Assembly: GCF_000720255.1 (NCBI RefSeq)
Contig: NZ_JOJE01000065.1
Location: 1-23,225, forward strand
Source of the DNA: Streptomyces griseus subsp. griseus
GTDB lineage: Bacteria; Actinomycetota; Actinomycetes; Streptomycetales; Streptomycetaceae
DNA: 23,225 nt
Reading direction: 5' to 3'
The notes under the pieces were generated by a model. The model saw only the letters and a program-made list of their open reading frames with translations. It did not search any database and was not told where the DNA came from. A program made the position numbers and the translations under genes. This document shows positions 1 through 6,872 of the stretch, one piece after another (the stretch's first letter is position 1; each line of letters begins with the position of its first letter).

Positions 1-294
1 TGGGGCGAGGCGATGGACTGGACCCTGCACGAGGTGACCGACGATCAGGCGGTGTTGCGCTCCGCCAAGGGCGTCGGCCCGTATCTGGAGTTCCTCCGCG
101 TGCCCGGCGCGAAGACCGTGCCGGACCGCGTCCACATCGACCTGCTGCCCTACCCCGGCGACGACAAGGCGGCGGAGGTGGCCCGGCTGCGGGCCCTCGG
201 CGCCACCGACCTCGACCTCGGCCAGGGCGACGTCCCGTGGACGTGCCTGGCCGACCCGGAGGGCCACGAGTTCTGCGTCCTCGCTCTGTCTTGA
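1..294 (+). CDS. VOC-family (glyoxalase-like) protein, 5' end outside window
   Basis: The reading frame is open from base 1 and starts W-G-E-A-M-D-W-T-L, which resembles the 'FWGEALGWTL' opening of glyoxalase-like domains, so the ATG at 13 is probably internal and the true start lies upstream. The visible part is about one beta-alpha-beta-beta-beta module: VHIDLLP strand, a helix with A-A-E-V-A-R-L-R-A-L-G-A, and the terminal 'WTCLADPEGHEFCVL', typical of the last strand carrying a metal- or substrate-binding Glu/His. Members bind small molecules or act as dioxygenases, lyases or antibiotic-binding proteins. The substrate cannot be told from sequence. The stop is TGA at 292-294, and a transposase remnant follows immediately. 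Confidence 0.8.
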   Translation, partial: WGEAMDWTLHEVTDDQAVLRSAKGVGPYLEFLRVPGAKTVPDRVHIDLLPYPGDDKAAEVARLRALGATDLDLGQGDVPWTCLADPEGHEFCVLALS

Positions 295-302
295 AGGACC
301 GT

Positions 303-419
303 AGGACCACCGTTCCGGGCAAGGCCAAAAGACACCGTGCTGTCGCCACGCGCTACGACAAGCTCGCGGTCCGCTACGAGGCGATTGTGCCGGTCGCGGG
401 GATCAACGAATGGCTATGA
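303..419 (+). pseudogene. IS5-family transposase C-terminal remnant
   Basis: About 38 codons, read in the frame ending at TGA 417-419, give a tail with the segments 'HRAVATRYDKLAVRYEAIV' and 'GINEWL'. This matches the extreme C-terminus of IS5-group DDE transposases common in Streptomyces (recalled family pattern, not searched). The rest of the transposase, including all DDE residues, is absent because the VOC gene occupies the upstream sequence. No start codon or terminal inverted repeat is evident. Its end overlaps the end of the convergent lipoprotein gene by 6 bp. It is a decayed scar of insertion and deletion, not a functional gene. Confidence 0.7.
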
Positions 420-923
420 ACCGGTCTTGCGCGTCATCACGTACGTGTTCCCGGCGTCGGGATCGCCGTAGAAGAAGAACAGCTTCAACTCGTCGTGCTG
501 ATCGCGGTCCACGTAGAAGGACCACGCGTATGTCGATGGGGGTTCAGGAGTCGAGGCGTCAGTGGCCGTCGCCGGGGAGCGGCTCTCCACTCGGGTCCGG
601 GCTTTCAGCGCGAGTCGGACGATCTGTCCGCCGTCGTCGTCGGTCAGTTGCCAGGTTCCCGTACCGGAGAGGCGCCAGCCGTCCTCGAAGTCGAAGTCCT
701 GCCCGTCGAGCTTTTCGAGAAGAGCCGTTCCGTCTTCGCGGAGCACCACGCGGGTCCCCTCGATGTTTTCCCAGCCTCCAGCGACTTGGGCCACCGTAGT
801 GTCGTGGATCCCTGTTCCCCCGTAGTACTGATAGGGGTTGGCGCACGCGGTCAGAGCAGCCAAGACCACCATGAGGCCACCGAGAGATGCCCCCCACGCA
901 CGCAGCTTGCTTCCGCCCGCCAC
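414..923 (-). CDS. Putative secreted lipoprotein
   Basis: 169 aa. The N-terminus is a type II signal peptide: basic MAGGSKLR, hydrophobic core GASLGGLMVVLAA, and lipobox L24-T-A-C27, so Cys27 should be lipidated and the protein held on the outer face of the membrane. The mature part begins with a short tyrosine-rich stretch (NPYQYYGG), then 'VAGGWENIEGTRVVLREDGTA', 'GTGTWQLTDDDGG' and 'LKLFFFYGDPDAGNTYVMTR'. These alternating strands suggest a small beta-barrel or lipocalin-like fold of the kind seen in many uncharacterised Streptomyces lipoproteins. The binding target is unknown. The stop is TAG at 414-416. A palindrome at 997-1010 upstream may be its operator. Confidence 0.75.
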   Translation of the reverse strand: MAGGSKLRAWGASLGGLMVVLAALTACANPYQYYGGTGIHDTTVAQVAGGWENIEGTRVVLREDGTALLEKLDGQDFDFEDGWRLSGTGTWQLTDDDGGQIVRLALKARTRVESRSPATATDASTPEPPSTYAWSFYVDRDQHDELKLFFFYGDPDAGNTYVMTRKTGS

Positions 924-981
924 CAGGACCTCCCACCCTCAGCCCGCACGGCCGATCTTCGAGAGCGGGCCGTGGAGAGAT

Positions 982-1010
982 ACCTTGTCAGACAAATTGA
1001 ACGTGTTCAA
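982..1010 (-). promoter_or_regulatory. Candidate promoter with TetR-like operator
   Basis: A perfect 14-bp inverted repeat TTGAAC-GT-GTTCAA occupies 997-1010. A second short palindrome, TTGTC-A-GACAA, lies at 985-995. Read on the minus strand, TTGAAC (1010-1005) is 17 nt from CAAGGT (987-982), giving a possible -35/-10 pair that faces the lipoprotein start at 923. The -35 is good and the -10 is weak. Palindromes of this size and spacing are typical TetR-family operators, but no TetR gene lies nearby, so the regulator would act in trans or has been lost. Confidence 0.4.
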
Positions 1011-1069
1011 CTCCGCGACTGGGGAGGTGGCGCGTACGGTTCCCCGGGCTCGTGCATCCAGCAGGCGTG

Positions 1070-1501
1070 TCACCAACGTCCCGACGGTTCCCAGACCGAG
1101 CAGTCGTGAGCGAAGAGAACACGTCGCGGGTCGGAGTCGGCGAGTCGCTCCAGCCACTGCCGGTAGGCGGGAAGCGGCTGTTCCACGCCCTGAAGCGCCG
1201 CTTGGCGGGCCAGCTGGTCGGATGCGAAATGAGAGGCGAAGTCGTGTGCCTGGCCGGCGAGGACCACCGTGCCGTCCCCTCGCCGAAGGATTAGCGACCG
1301 ATGTCCTTGGGTGTGCCCGGGTGTCGGGATGATCCAGACACCCGGCCGGACCTCGGCCTCACCGGCGAGCTCCTCGTAGGACGCGGCGGGGAAAACGATC
1401 AGCTCGTCGAAGGTGTGGTCGCCGTTGCGGTCTGCCGAAAGCAGAAACAGTCCCGTAGGGCCCGCGGTGATCGGATCATCGAGAACCCGCCCGCTTTCGA
1501 C
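1070..1501 (-). pseudogene. 5'-truncated MBL-fold metallo-hydrolase (lactonase-like) remnant
   Basis: The frame is open from a stop at 1504-1502 down to TGA at 1072-1070, about 143 codons, with no ATG or GTG near its beginning; the first in-frame GTG is at 1267. It encodes the C-terminal half of a metallo-beta-lactamase-fold hydrolase: 'FDELIVFPAASYEEL', 'VWIIPTPGHTQGHRSLIL', 'GTVVLAGQAHDFASHF' and the ending 'RVLFAHDCSVWEP'. The PGHTQGH, GQAHD and FAHD elements carry the later metal ligands of the AHL-lactonase/glyoxalase II-like group. The N-terminal HxHxDH motif is missing, because the sequence upstream is the start region of the isochorismatase-like gene. It should be inactive. Confidence 0.65.
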
Positions 1502-1525
1502 TCAACGCCGAACTCACTTCGTTCC

Positions 1526-1530
1526 TGGAG
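1526..1530 (+). promoter_or_regulatory. Ribosome binding site of the isochorismatase-like gene
   Basis: TGGAG lies 5 nt upstream of the ATG at 1536. It supports that start over upstream in-frame alternatives, which would run back through the metallo-hydrolase remnant. Confidence 0.5.
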
Positions 1531-1535
1531 ACGAC

Positions 1536-2093
1536 ATGAACAGCGCCCTTCTCGTGATGGACGTCCAACGGGCCATCGTGGACATCGCAGACGACGGCTC
1601 CGGTTACCTGCCACGTGTGCGCAGGGCGATCGACGGGGCTCGGGCGGCGAACATGCCCGTGATCTACGTGGTCATCGCGTTACGTCCCGGCTTCCCGGAA
1701 GTCGGCACGCGCAACAAGGCTCTCAGCGCCATCGCAAGCGCCGGTCTCTTCGTCGAGGGCGCCCCTGGCACCGAGATCCATCCCGAGGTCGCGCCCGGGC
1801 CGGGTGACGTGGTGGTCACCAAGAGGCGGGCGAGCGCCTTCTCGGGCAGTGATCTCGACGTGGTGCTGAGGGCACGCGGTATCGACAGCCTCGTACTGAC
1901 CGGCATCGCCACCAGCGCTGTGGTGCTGTCCACCCTGTGCCAGGCGAACGACCTCGACTTCGGACTCACCGTCCTCTCCGACGCCTGCCTGGACACCGAC
2001 CCCGAGGTGCACCGGGTCCTCATCGAGCGACTGTTCCCACAGTGGGCGGATGTCGTGACCGTCGACGACTGGCTCAAGACGATGGCACCTTGA
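1536..2093 (+). CDS. Isochorismatase-family hydrolase lacking the catalytic Cys
   Basis: 185 aa, the usual length for the isochorismatase/cysteine hydrolase superfamily. Asp9 in 'ALLVMDVQ' and Lys96 in 'VVVTKRRASAF' are the conserved catalytic Asp and Lys. The third motif, normally G-x-A-T-x-x-C-V, reads G123-I-A-T-S-A-V129-V, so the nucleophilic Cys of nicotinamidase-type enzymes is replaced by Val. Enzymes such as PhzD and EntB hydrolyse a vinyl ether without this Cys, so the protein is more likely isochorismatase-like than an amidase, or non-catalytic. The substrate is unknown. Leu49 is encoded by TTA (1680-1682), the rare codon read by the bldA tRNA in Streptomyces. A hairpin at 2109-2125 follows. 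Confidence 0.85.
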   Translation: MNSALLVMDVQRAIVDIADDGSGYLPRVRRAIDGARAANMPVIYVVIALRPGFPEVGTRNKALSAIASAGLFVEGAPGTEIHPEVAPGPGDVVVTKRRASAFSGSDLDVVLRARGIDSLVLTGIATSAVVLSTLCQANDLDFGLTVLSDACLDTDPEVHRVLIERLFPQWADVVTVDDWLKTMAP

Positions 2094-2108
2094 GAGCGGC
2101 CGTCACCT

Positions 2109-2125
2109 GGGGGAGCCGTTCCCCC
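2109..2125. terminator. Stem-loop between convergent genes
   Basis: GGGGGA-GCCGT-TCCCCC forms a perfect 6-bp stem 15 nt after the isochorismatase-like stop, followed by only two T residues. GC-rich hairpins without a long U-tract are usual terminators in Streptomyces. It may also serve the convergent MBL gene that ends at 2244. Confidence 0.5.
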
Positions 2126-2243
2126 TTGAGCGCGTTGGCGAAGGGCCCCATGCGCGGGCGCTGAGGACGAGGGCGGCGCGGTGAGGGGTTTTGGAGTCGC
2201 GTACGTGACCTTGGGTGCCAAGCATGAAGGGGTGCGCACCGGT

Positions 2244-2996
2244 TCAGCCTCCGCGGGCAAGGTCGGTGACGAGCCCGGGGGTGGCGATGTCGAGGGGGCC
2301 CCGGAAGGCAGCCGCGGCTACCTCGCGGGCGGCAGTCTGGGCGGTGCCGGGCCACAGGTGGGTCAGCATGAGCCGGGCCGTGTCCGCCTGGCTCGCGTAC
2401 TGGCCCGCCAGGCGTGCGGTCAGGAGATACGGGGCGTCGGCGGTCGGCACCTCGTGGATGTACGTGGCTTCCGAAAGGAACAGGTCCGCGCCCTGGGCGA
2501 GCCGTGGGATGTCGGGGCTCGGGCCCGTGTCGCCGGTGTAGGCGAGCACCGCTTCCGGGGAGGTCAGCCGGATGCCGGCGTTGGGCACGAAGTGCGGCAG
2601 GAGCCAGGTGTCGGTGGTGAAGGGGCCGATGTCGAAGCGGTCGCCGGGCTTGAACTCGTGCAGGCGGTAGGCCTCGGCGAGCATGCTCGGCTTGTCGAGC
2701 GCGAGTACGGCGTCGACCGCGCCGTGCGGTGCATAGACCGGCAGGGCCGCCGGCGGCGCGTCACTCAGGCCTCGGGACCGCAGGAGAGGGTTCAGGTCGG
2801 CGCAGTGGTCGGGGTGGCCGTGGCTGATCAGCACGGCGTCGACGGCGTCGACGGTGTGGTGGTCGAGCAGGCGGGGCAAGGTGGCGTACCCGGGGTCGAT
2901 GAGCAGACGGAAACCGGCGTACTCGACGAGGTAGCCGCTGCATGCCTGGACCGCGGTGGGCCAGGCCCCGCAGCCGCCGAGAACGGTCAGTCGCAT
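2244..2996 (-). CDS. MBL-fold metallo-hydrolase
   Basis: 250 aa from the ATG at 2996, which gives 'MRLTVLGGCGAWP', the usual opening strand of this family; a longer frame adds 11 unlikely residues. The metal motif HxHxDH is intact in 'ISHGHPDHCADLNPLL'. Further ligands are likely in 'LLPHFVPNAGIRL', 'LAYTGDTGPSPD' (the bridging Asp) and 'MLTHLWPGT'. This pattern fits the RNase Z/YhfI-like phosphodiesterase branch, which binds two zinc ions, and not a true beta-lactamase. The protein is cytosolic with no signal peptide. The natural substrate is not predictable. It is transcribed toward the isochorismatase-like gene and is probably monocistronic. Confidence 0.88.
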   Translation of the reverse strand: MRLTVLGGCGAWPTAVQACSGYLVEYAGFRLLIDPGYATLPRLLDHHTVDAVDAVLISHGHPDHCADLNPLLRSRGLSDAPPAALPVYAPHGAVDAVLALDKPSMLAEAYRLHEFKPGDRFDIGPFTTDTWLLPHFVPNAGIRLTSPEAVLAYTGDTGPSPDIPRLAQGADLFLSEATYIHEVPTADAPYLLTARLAGQYASQADTARLMLTHLWPGTAQTAAREVAAAAFRGPLDIATPGLVTDLARGG

Positions 2997-3060
2997 GGCG
3001 CATGACACTAGTGGCCCCGCGCTGGTCATGAGCGGGTATTTTCCGGTCGCGGGCAGTACG

Positions 3061-4062
3061 TCAGCCGAAGTTGCGGAGTGACGTGAGGACGTACCCCAGC
3101 AGGACGAGGCAGGAGCTGCCGAGAGCGACGATCATCTGCGGGACGCTCGGCTGAGTCCCCAGCATCAAGGGGATCCAGCCCCAGAACACCAGCACGGTCA
3201 GCGCGGTGCGCACGGTCTGCAACGGCGCCGACCAGGCCGCCTCCTGAAGGCCGTCGGCGTCGGGCACGAGGGAGAACACCGCGACCAGGACCGCACCGAT
3301 GAGCGCGACGACGATGAAGGCGATCAACGAGCCCGTGCCCGACTCGTCGTCCTGGAAGGCCCTCCAGCGGTTCTCGGCGAGCGTGGGCAGATCCTTGCTC
3401 TCGTTGACGTAGCCGCCGAGACCGGGGTCGGACCGGGCCCACAGCACGTCGACCTCGGTGCCCTCGCCGGGCTTCTCGTACGTGTAAGCGCCGCGCACGG
3501 TCAGCCGTTCGGCACCGCCGGGCACGGAGACCACCAGCCGGGACGCGTATCCCTTCACGACGCCGTCGCTCAACTCCTGCCGTGTCGACTGCCGTTCCAC
3601 GACCGTCGCGGTGCTCACCTCCGCGCCCGCGTCGCGCAGCCCGTCGAGCTTCTCGCCCGCGTTGGACGAGCTCAGGAGGGCGACGGCGAACACGGCGGCA
3701 GAGAACGCGACGACGACCCAGAGGGCACCGGTGCGAAGCTTGACCCAGAACTCGTCCGTGAATCCGTCGTCCTTGGGCTCGCCGCGCAGCGTCCACAGCG
3801 CCACCACCCGCACCAGGGCACACCCCACGGCGACGGCACCCCACACGAGGGGCTGGTGCCAGGGCCGGGCCATGGCGGTGGCCCCCAACAGCCACATACA
3901 GCTGACGGCGGCCGCGACCCACGCCCCGAGCGAGCACAGCCGTACGAGCCATATCAGCGTCGAACGCAGGAATCCTCCCCGACCACACGGCCAGGGTGGA
4001 CTCGAAGCCCGGACGGTCCGGGCGGGCGGCACCCAGGCCGGCCGCGTACCCACCACTACCAC
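3061..4062 (-). CDS. Uncharacterised six-TM membrane protein with DUF3592-like extracytoplasmic domain
   Basis: About 333 aa; the start is uncertain because the first ~30 residues are Pro/Arg-rich and lack a clear Shine-Dalgarno, and translation could begin nearer the first TM. Hydrophobic segments lie at about residues 36-60, 71-90, 111-132, 246-267, 283-301 and 308-328. Between TM3 and TM4 is a ~110-residue soluble domain with 'STATVVERQSTRQ', 'ASRLVVSVPGG' and 'GTEVDVLWARSDPGLGGYV', which looks like the DUF3592 pattern of a small beta-domain ending in a 'v.V.YdP' strand. The assignment is by eye. It sits 64 bp downstream of another unknown membrane protein on the same strand, so the two probably share a transcript. 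Confidence 0.7.
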   Translation of the reverse strand: MVVVGTRPAWVPPARTVRASSPPWPCGRGGFLRSTLIWLVRLCSLGAWVAAAVSCMWLLGATAMARPWHQPLVWGAVAVGCALVRVVALWTLRGEPKDDGFTDEFWVKLRTGALWVVVAFSAAVFAVALLSSSNAGEKLDGLRDAGAEVSTATVVERQSTRQELSDGVVKGYASRLVVSVPGGAERLTVRGAYTYEKPGEGTEVDVLWARSDPGLGGYVNESKDLPTLAENRWRAFQDDESGTGSLIAFIVVALIGAVLVAVFSLVPDADGLQEAAWSAPLQTVRTALTVLVFWGWIPLMLGTQPSVPQMIVALGSSCLVLLGYVLTSLRNFG

Positions 4063-4126
4063 CCACCCAGGGCGACGAGGAAGGCAGCGCCGGAGAACGT
4101 ACGGTCAGCCTGGATCCCCAGCCGCT

Positions 4127-5170
4127 CTAGGGCTCCTTCTTCCTGGACTTCCGTTTCTCCCCGGGGACTTCCGGATCCCGCCCCGACGTCCTGACGTTCT
4201 CCAGCAGGAGTTGTCCCTGACGGTCGACGGAACGGGTCACGGCTTCCTGGAGGATGCCGAAGGCGATGGCCCACCCGATGATCTGGTTGGAGGTGTCCAG
4301 TCCGGTCAGCCCGGGAAAGAACTGTCCGCTGAGCAGGATGACGCCGATGACGGCGGTGAGCGCCCCGACCGGGAGTCGTAGCAGGAGAAGTGCCGTGGCC
4401 ACGTGATAGGGGCCGGCCGTTCCGCGGACCTGTCTCAGGGAAACCGCTCCGGCGACGGCGGCGGCGAGCGTGCCGACGAATTCGATGAACCAGACGCCTT
4501 CCCAGGTCGGCTCGTCTCCCAGGGGGCATACGGTCAGCGCCGAACGGGGGTCGCCGGGGTTCTCGGGAAAACAGAAACGCGCACCGACGTCCGGTTCGAC
4601 CAGGGCCCACAGGGCGAAGCCGAGCGCGATGAACGCCATGACGGTCGTCGCCGCGCACACGAGCTGGGTGAAGCTGCGGACCTTCGCCCGCTCCGCCTCC
4701 TCCGCCTGGTAGGCGGCGTGCAGGGTGCCGACGAGCAACTCCCGCTGCTCGGCGGTGACCTGCCCGGAGCCACCGCCCAAGCCCTGCTCCAGGTGCTGCA
4801 ACCGCAGGTCGTCCTGGTGCAGATGCAGCCGCGCCTGCACGAGGACGGGCAGACCCCGCCACTGGAGATCCGCCTCCGGAAGAATGCGCAGAATGGCGAC
4901 TTCGGCTTCGTGGATGTTCGCCAGCGCCTTGTCCGACGCATGGCCCGTGAACCGTTCCCTACGGCTCTTCCGCCGCAGGGACCTTCGCGCGGCTTCGAGA
5001 TGTGCCTCCGCCTTCTTGAGGAATTCCGTGTCCGGATCGGAGACCTGGTTTCTCAGCCTGTTGATCTGCCCTTGGAGGTCGGCGATGTGAGCGGTGCTCC
5101 GCTGGGACCAGGATGAGTTTCCGTGTTCGGTGACATCACCGTTGTCGTCCGGCACTGGAACGCCTGCCAT
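4127..5170 (-). CDS. Uncharacterised coiled-coil protein with four TM segments
   Basis: 347 aa from the ATG at 5170, preceded by GGGGGC as a plausible ribosome site; an upstream in-frame start would add 14 basic residues. Residues ~20-150 are charged and helical, with likely coiled coil in 'HIADLQGQINRLRNQV' and 'TEFLKKAEAHLEAARRSLRR'. TM segments follow at about 163-188, 223-245, 255-281 and 295-313. The loop between TM1 and TM2 carries two Cys (RFCFPENP and LTVCPLGDEP). The end, 'GWAIAFGILQEAVTRSVDR', resembles a motif common in unassigned bacterial 3-4 TM proteins. The C-terminal tail is basic (EKRKSRKKEP). No enzymatic motif is visible. It is divergent from the FtsX-type permease gene. 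Confidence 0.7.
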   Translation of the reverse strand: MAGVPVPDDNGDVTEHGNSSWSQRSTAHIADLQGQINRLRNQVSDPDTEFLKKAEAHLEAARRSLRRKSRRERFTGHASDKALANIHEAEVAILRILPEADLQWRGLPVLVQARLHLHQDDLRLQHLEQGLGGGSGQVTAEQRELLVGTLHAAYQAEEAERAKVRSFTQLVCAATTVMAFIALGFALWALVEPDVGARFCFPENPGDPRSALTVCPLGDEPTWEGVWFIEFVGTLAAAVAGAVSLRQVRGTAGPYHVATALLLLRLPVGALTAVIGVILLSGQFFPGLTGLDTSNQIIGWAIAFGILQEAVTRSVDRQGQLLLENVRTSGRDPEVPGEKRKSRKKEP

Positions 5171-5374
5171 CTTTGCCCCCGGCTGCCTGCGGGCCTGCCT
5201 GCGAAGCGCCACCTCTTCATTGCAGCCCAGCCCGGACCACCTCGCAATCCGGCGGGCCGGGACGGCGCCCCCCGACCGGCCCCACCGGCCTGCACCGGCC
5301 CGCCCGGGGCCTTCTCATCGTTCTCTTATCCAGGTGTTATCCCTTCATCACGGACCGTATCTACCTTGCGGCGC
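5171..5374. promoter_or_regulatory. Divergent promoter region with 11-bp-spaced repeats and leaderless start
   Basis: Between two divergent genes, TTATCC occurs at 5326-5331 and again at 5337-5342, exactly 11 bp apart, with the related TCATCG at 5315-5320 one further 11-bp step upstream. Direct repeats on one helical face are the usual site architecture of OmpR/PhoB-type response regulators. TACCTT at 5362-5367 fits a TANNNT -10 element and ends 7 nt before the ATG at 5375, with no Shine-Dalgarno, so the permease mRNA may be leaderless. The repeats would then cover the -35 position, as expected for an activator. The rest is GC-rich without further signals. Confidence 0.5.
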
Positions 5375-6823
5375 ATGTTCTTCACCTACCTGAGGCGCGA
5401 GCTGCGCCGCCGCAGAAAGGCGGCCCTGGTCGTCGCCTCCGGGCTCGCGCTGGGTATCGCGCTGGTCATCGTGGTCAACTCCGTGTCCTCCGGGATGGGG
5501 AAGGCCCAGGGCAAGGTGCTCGAGTCGCTGTACGGGCTGGGCACCGACATGACGGTCACCAAGGCGGCCGCGCCCACCGCCGACGCCTCGGACCGGCCGC
5601 GCTTCCGGTTCGACGCGCAGGACAACGGCGACGACGGGAAGCAGAGCAGCGACCGTGTCATGGTCCGGGGCTTCCAGACCCTGGCCACCTCGACCGTGAC
5701 CAAGGTCGGAGAGCAGAGCGGTGTCTCCGAGGCGGTCGGCGGCCTGAGCCTTCAGGTCCTCAAGGTCAGTGGGCAGTTCACCCGCGGTCAGTTCGAGCGG
5801 AACGGCAACGGGGGCGGCCGGGGCGGATTCGGTGGCGGCCAGCCGCAGGGTGAAGTGCGCGGAGGCGGCGCCGACTTCGACGTCAACAGCTACTCCGTCT
5901 TCGGCACCGACGTCGCCAAGCCGCAGCTCGGCCCGCTGACCTCCTCGAAGATCAGCAGCGGCCGTACGTTCAAGACCACCGAGACCGACGCCAAGGTCGC
6001 CGTCGTCGACTCGGCGTACGCCAAGGAGAAGAAGCTCAAGGTCGGCAGCACCGTCACCATCAAGGGCGTCGACTTCAAGGTGATCGGCGTCGCGACGGCC
6101 GACAGCGGGGACGCGGCGGCCAACCTCTACATTCCGCTGAAGCAGGCCCAGACGCTCAGTGATTCCAAGGACAAGGTCACCACGATCTACGTCAAGGCGA
6201 CCGACTCCCAGAAGATCGGCTCCGTCAAGTCGGCGATCCAGAAGAACGTCTCCGGTACGACCGTGACGACCTCCGCGGACCTCGCGGACACCGTCTCCGG
6301 CTCCCTCTCCACGGCGTCGAGCCTCGCCACCACTGTCGGCAAGTGGCTGTCCATCGCCGTACTGGTGGCCGCGTTCCTCGTCGCGGGTCTGCTCACGTCC
6401 TCCGCGGTGTCCCGGCGGGTGCGGGAGTTCGGGACGCTGAAGGCGCTGGGCTGGAAGTCGGGGCGGGTGACCCGGCAGGTCGTCGGTGAGGCGATGGTGA
6501 ACGGGCTGCTCGGCGGGGCGCTGGGCATCGCCCTCGGGCTGGCGGGCGCGTACGCCGTCACGGCCGTCAGTCCCACGCTCCAGGCGCAGTTGGGCGGGGG
6601 CGGCGGGGGCGCCGGCGGGCCCGGCGGCGGTGGAGGCTTTGGTGGGCCCGGGCGGCAGGCGGCGGCCAGGACGCTGGACGTCGCGCTGACCGCGCCGGTG
6701 AGTCTGACGACCGTCGCGCTGGCGGTGGGACTCGCGGTGGCCGGCGGTCTGATCGCGGGCGCGTTCGGTGGCTGGCGGGCGTCCCGGCTGCGGCCGGCGG
6801 ACGCGCTGCGGCGCGTCGAGTAG
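5375..6823 (+). CDS. MacB/FtsX-type ABC transporter permease
   Basis: 482 aa. The ATG at 5375 gives 'MFFTYLRRELRRRRKAALVVASG', with the positive cluster before TM1 expected of this family. TM1 is at about 17-37, followed by a ~285-residue extracytoplasmic MacB-like domain ('VAVVDSAYAKEKKLKVGSTV', 'FKVIGVA', 'IYVKATD'). TM2-TM4 at about 323-345, 372-396 and 442-465 form the FtsX domain, with the cytoplasmic 'SRRVREFGTLKALGWKSGRV' coupling region. Two glycine-rich inserts are unusual: ~143-166 in the extracytoplasmic domain and ~405-427 between TM3 and TM4. It pairs with the ATPase 49 bp downstream. Such exporters move peptides, lipids or drugs or act as mechanotransmitters; the cargo here is unknown. 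Confidence 0.93.
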   Translation: MFFTYLRRELRRRRKAALVVASGLALGIALVIVVNSVSSGMGKAQGKVLESLYGLGTDMTVTKAAAPTADASDRPRFRFDAQDNGDDGKQSSDRVMVRGFQTLATSTVTKVGEQSGVSEAVGGLSLQVLKVSGQFTRGQFERNGNGGGRGGFGGGQPQGEVRGGGADFDVNSYSVFGTDVAKPQLGPLTSSKISSGRTFKTTETDAKVAVVDSAYAKEKKLKVGSTVTIKGVDFKVIGVATADSGDAAANLYIPLKQAQTLSDSKDKVTTIYVKATDSQKIGSVKSAIQKNVSGTTVTTSADLADTVSGSLSTASSLATTVGKWLSIAVLVAAFLVAGLLTSSAVSRRVREFGTLKALGWKSGRVTRQVVGEAMVNGLLGGALGIALGLAGAYAVTAVSPTLQAQLGGGGGGAGGPGGGGGFGGPGRQAAARTLDVALTAPVSLTTVALAVGLAVAGGLIAGAFGGWRASRLRPADALRRVE

Positions 6824-6872
6824 CGGTCCCGGAACCTCCAACACCCATACAAACGCAGGAGTTGTAGTCCCC

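Noticed and set aside
2244..2996. Metallo-beta-lactamase conferring antibiotic resistance
   Set aside because: No signal peptide and the sequence fits the cytosolic RNase Z/YhfI-like branch; the fold alone does not imply beta-lactam hydrolysis.
3026..4066. Alternative minus-strand frame over the six-TM protein
   Set aside because: It is Arg/Gly-rich without hydrophobic helices, whereas the frame ending at 3061 gives six clear TM segments.
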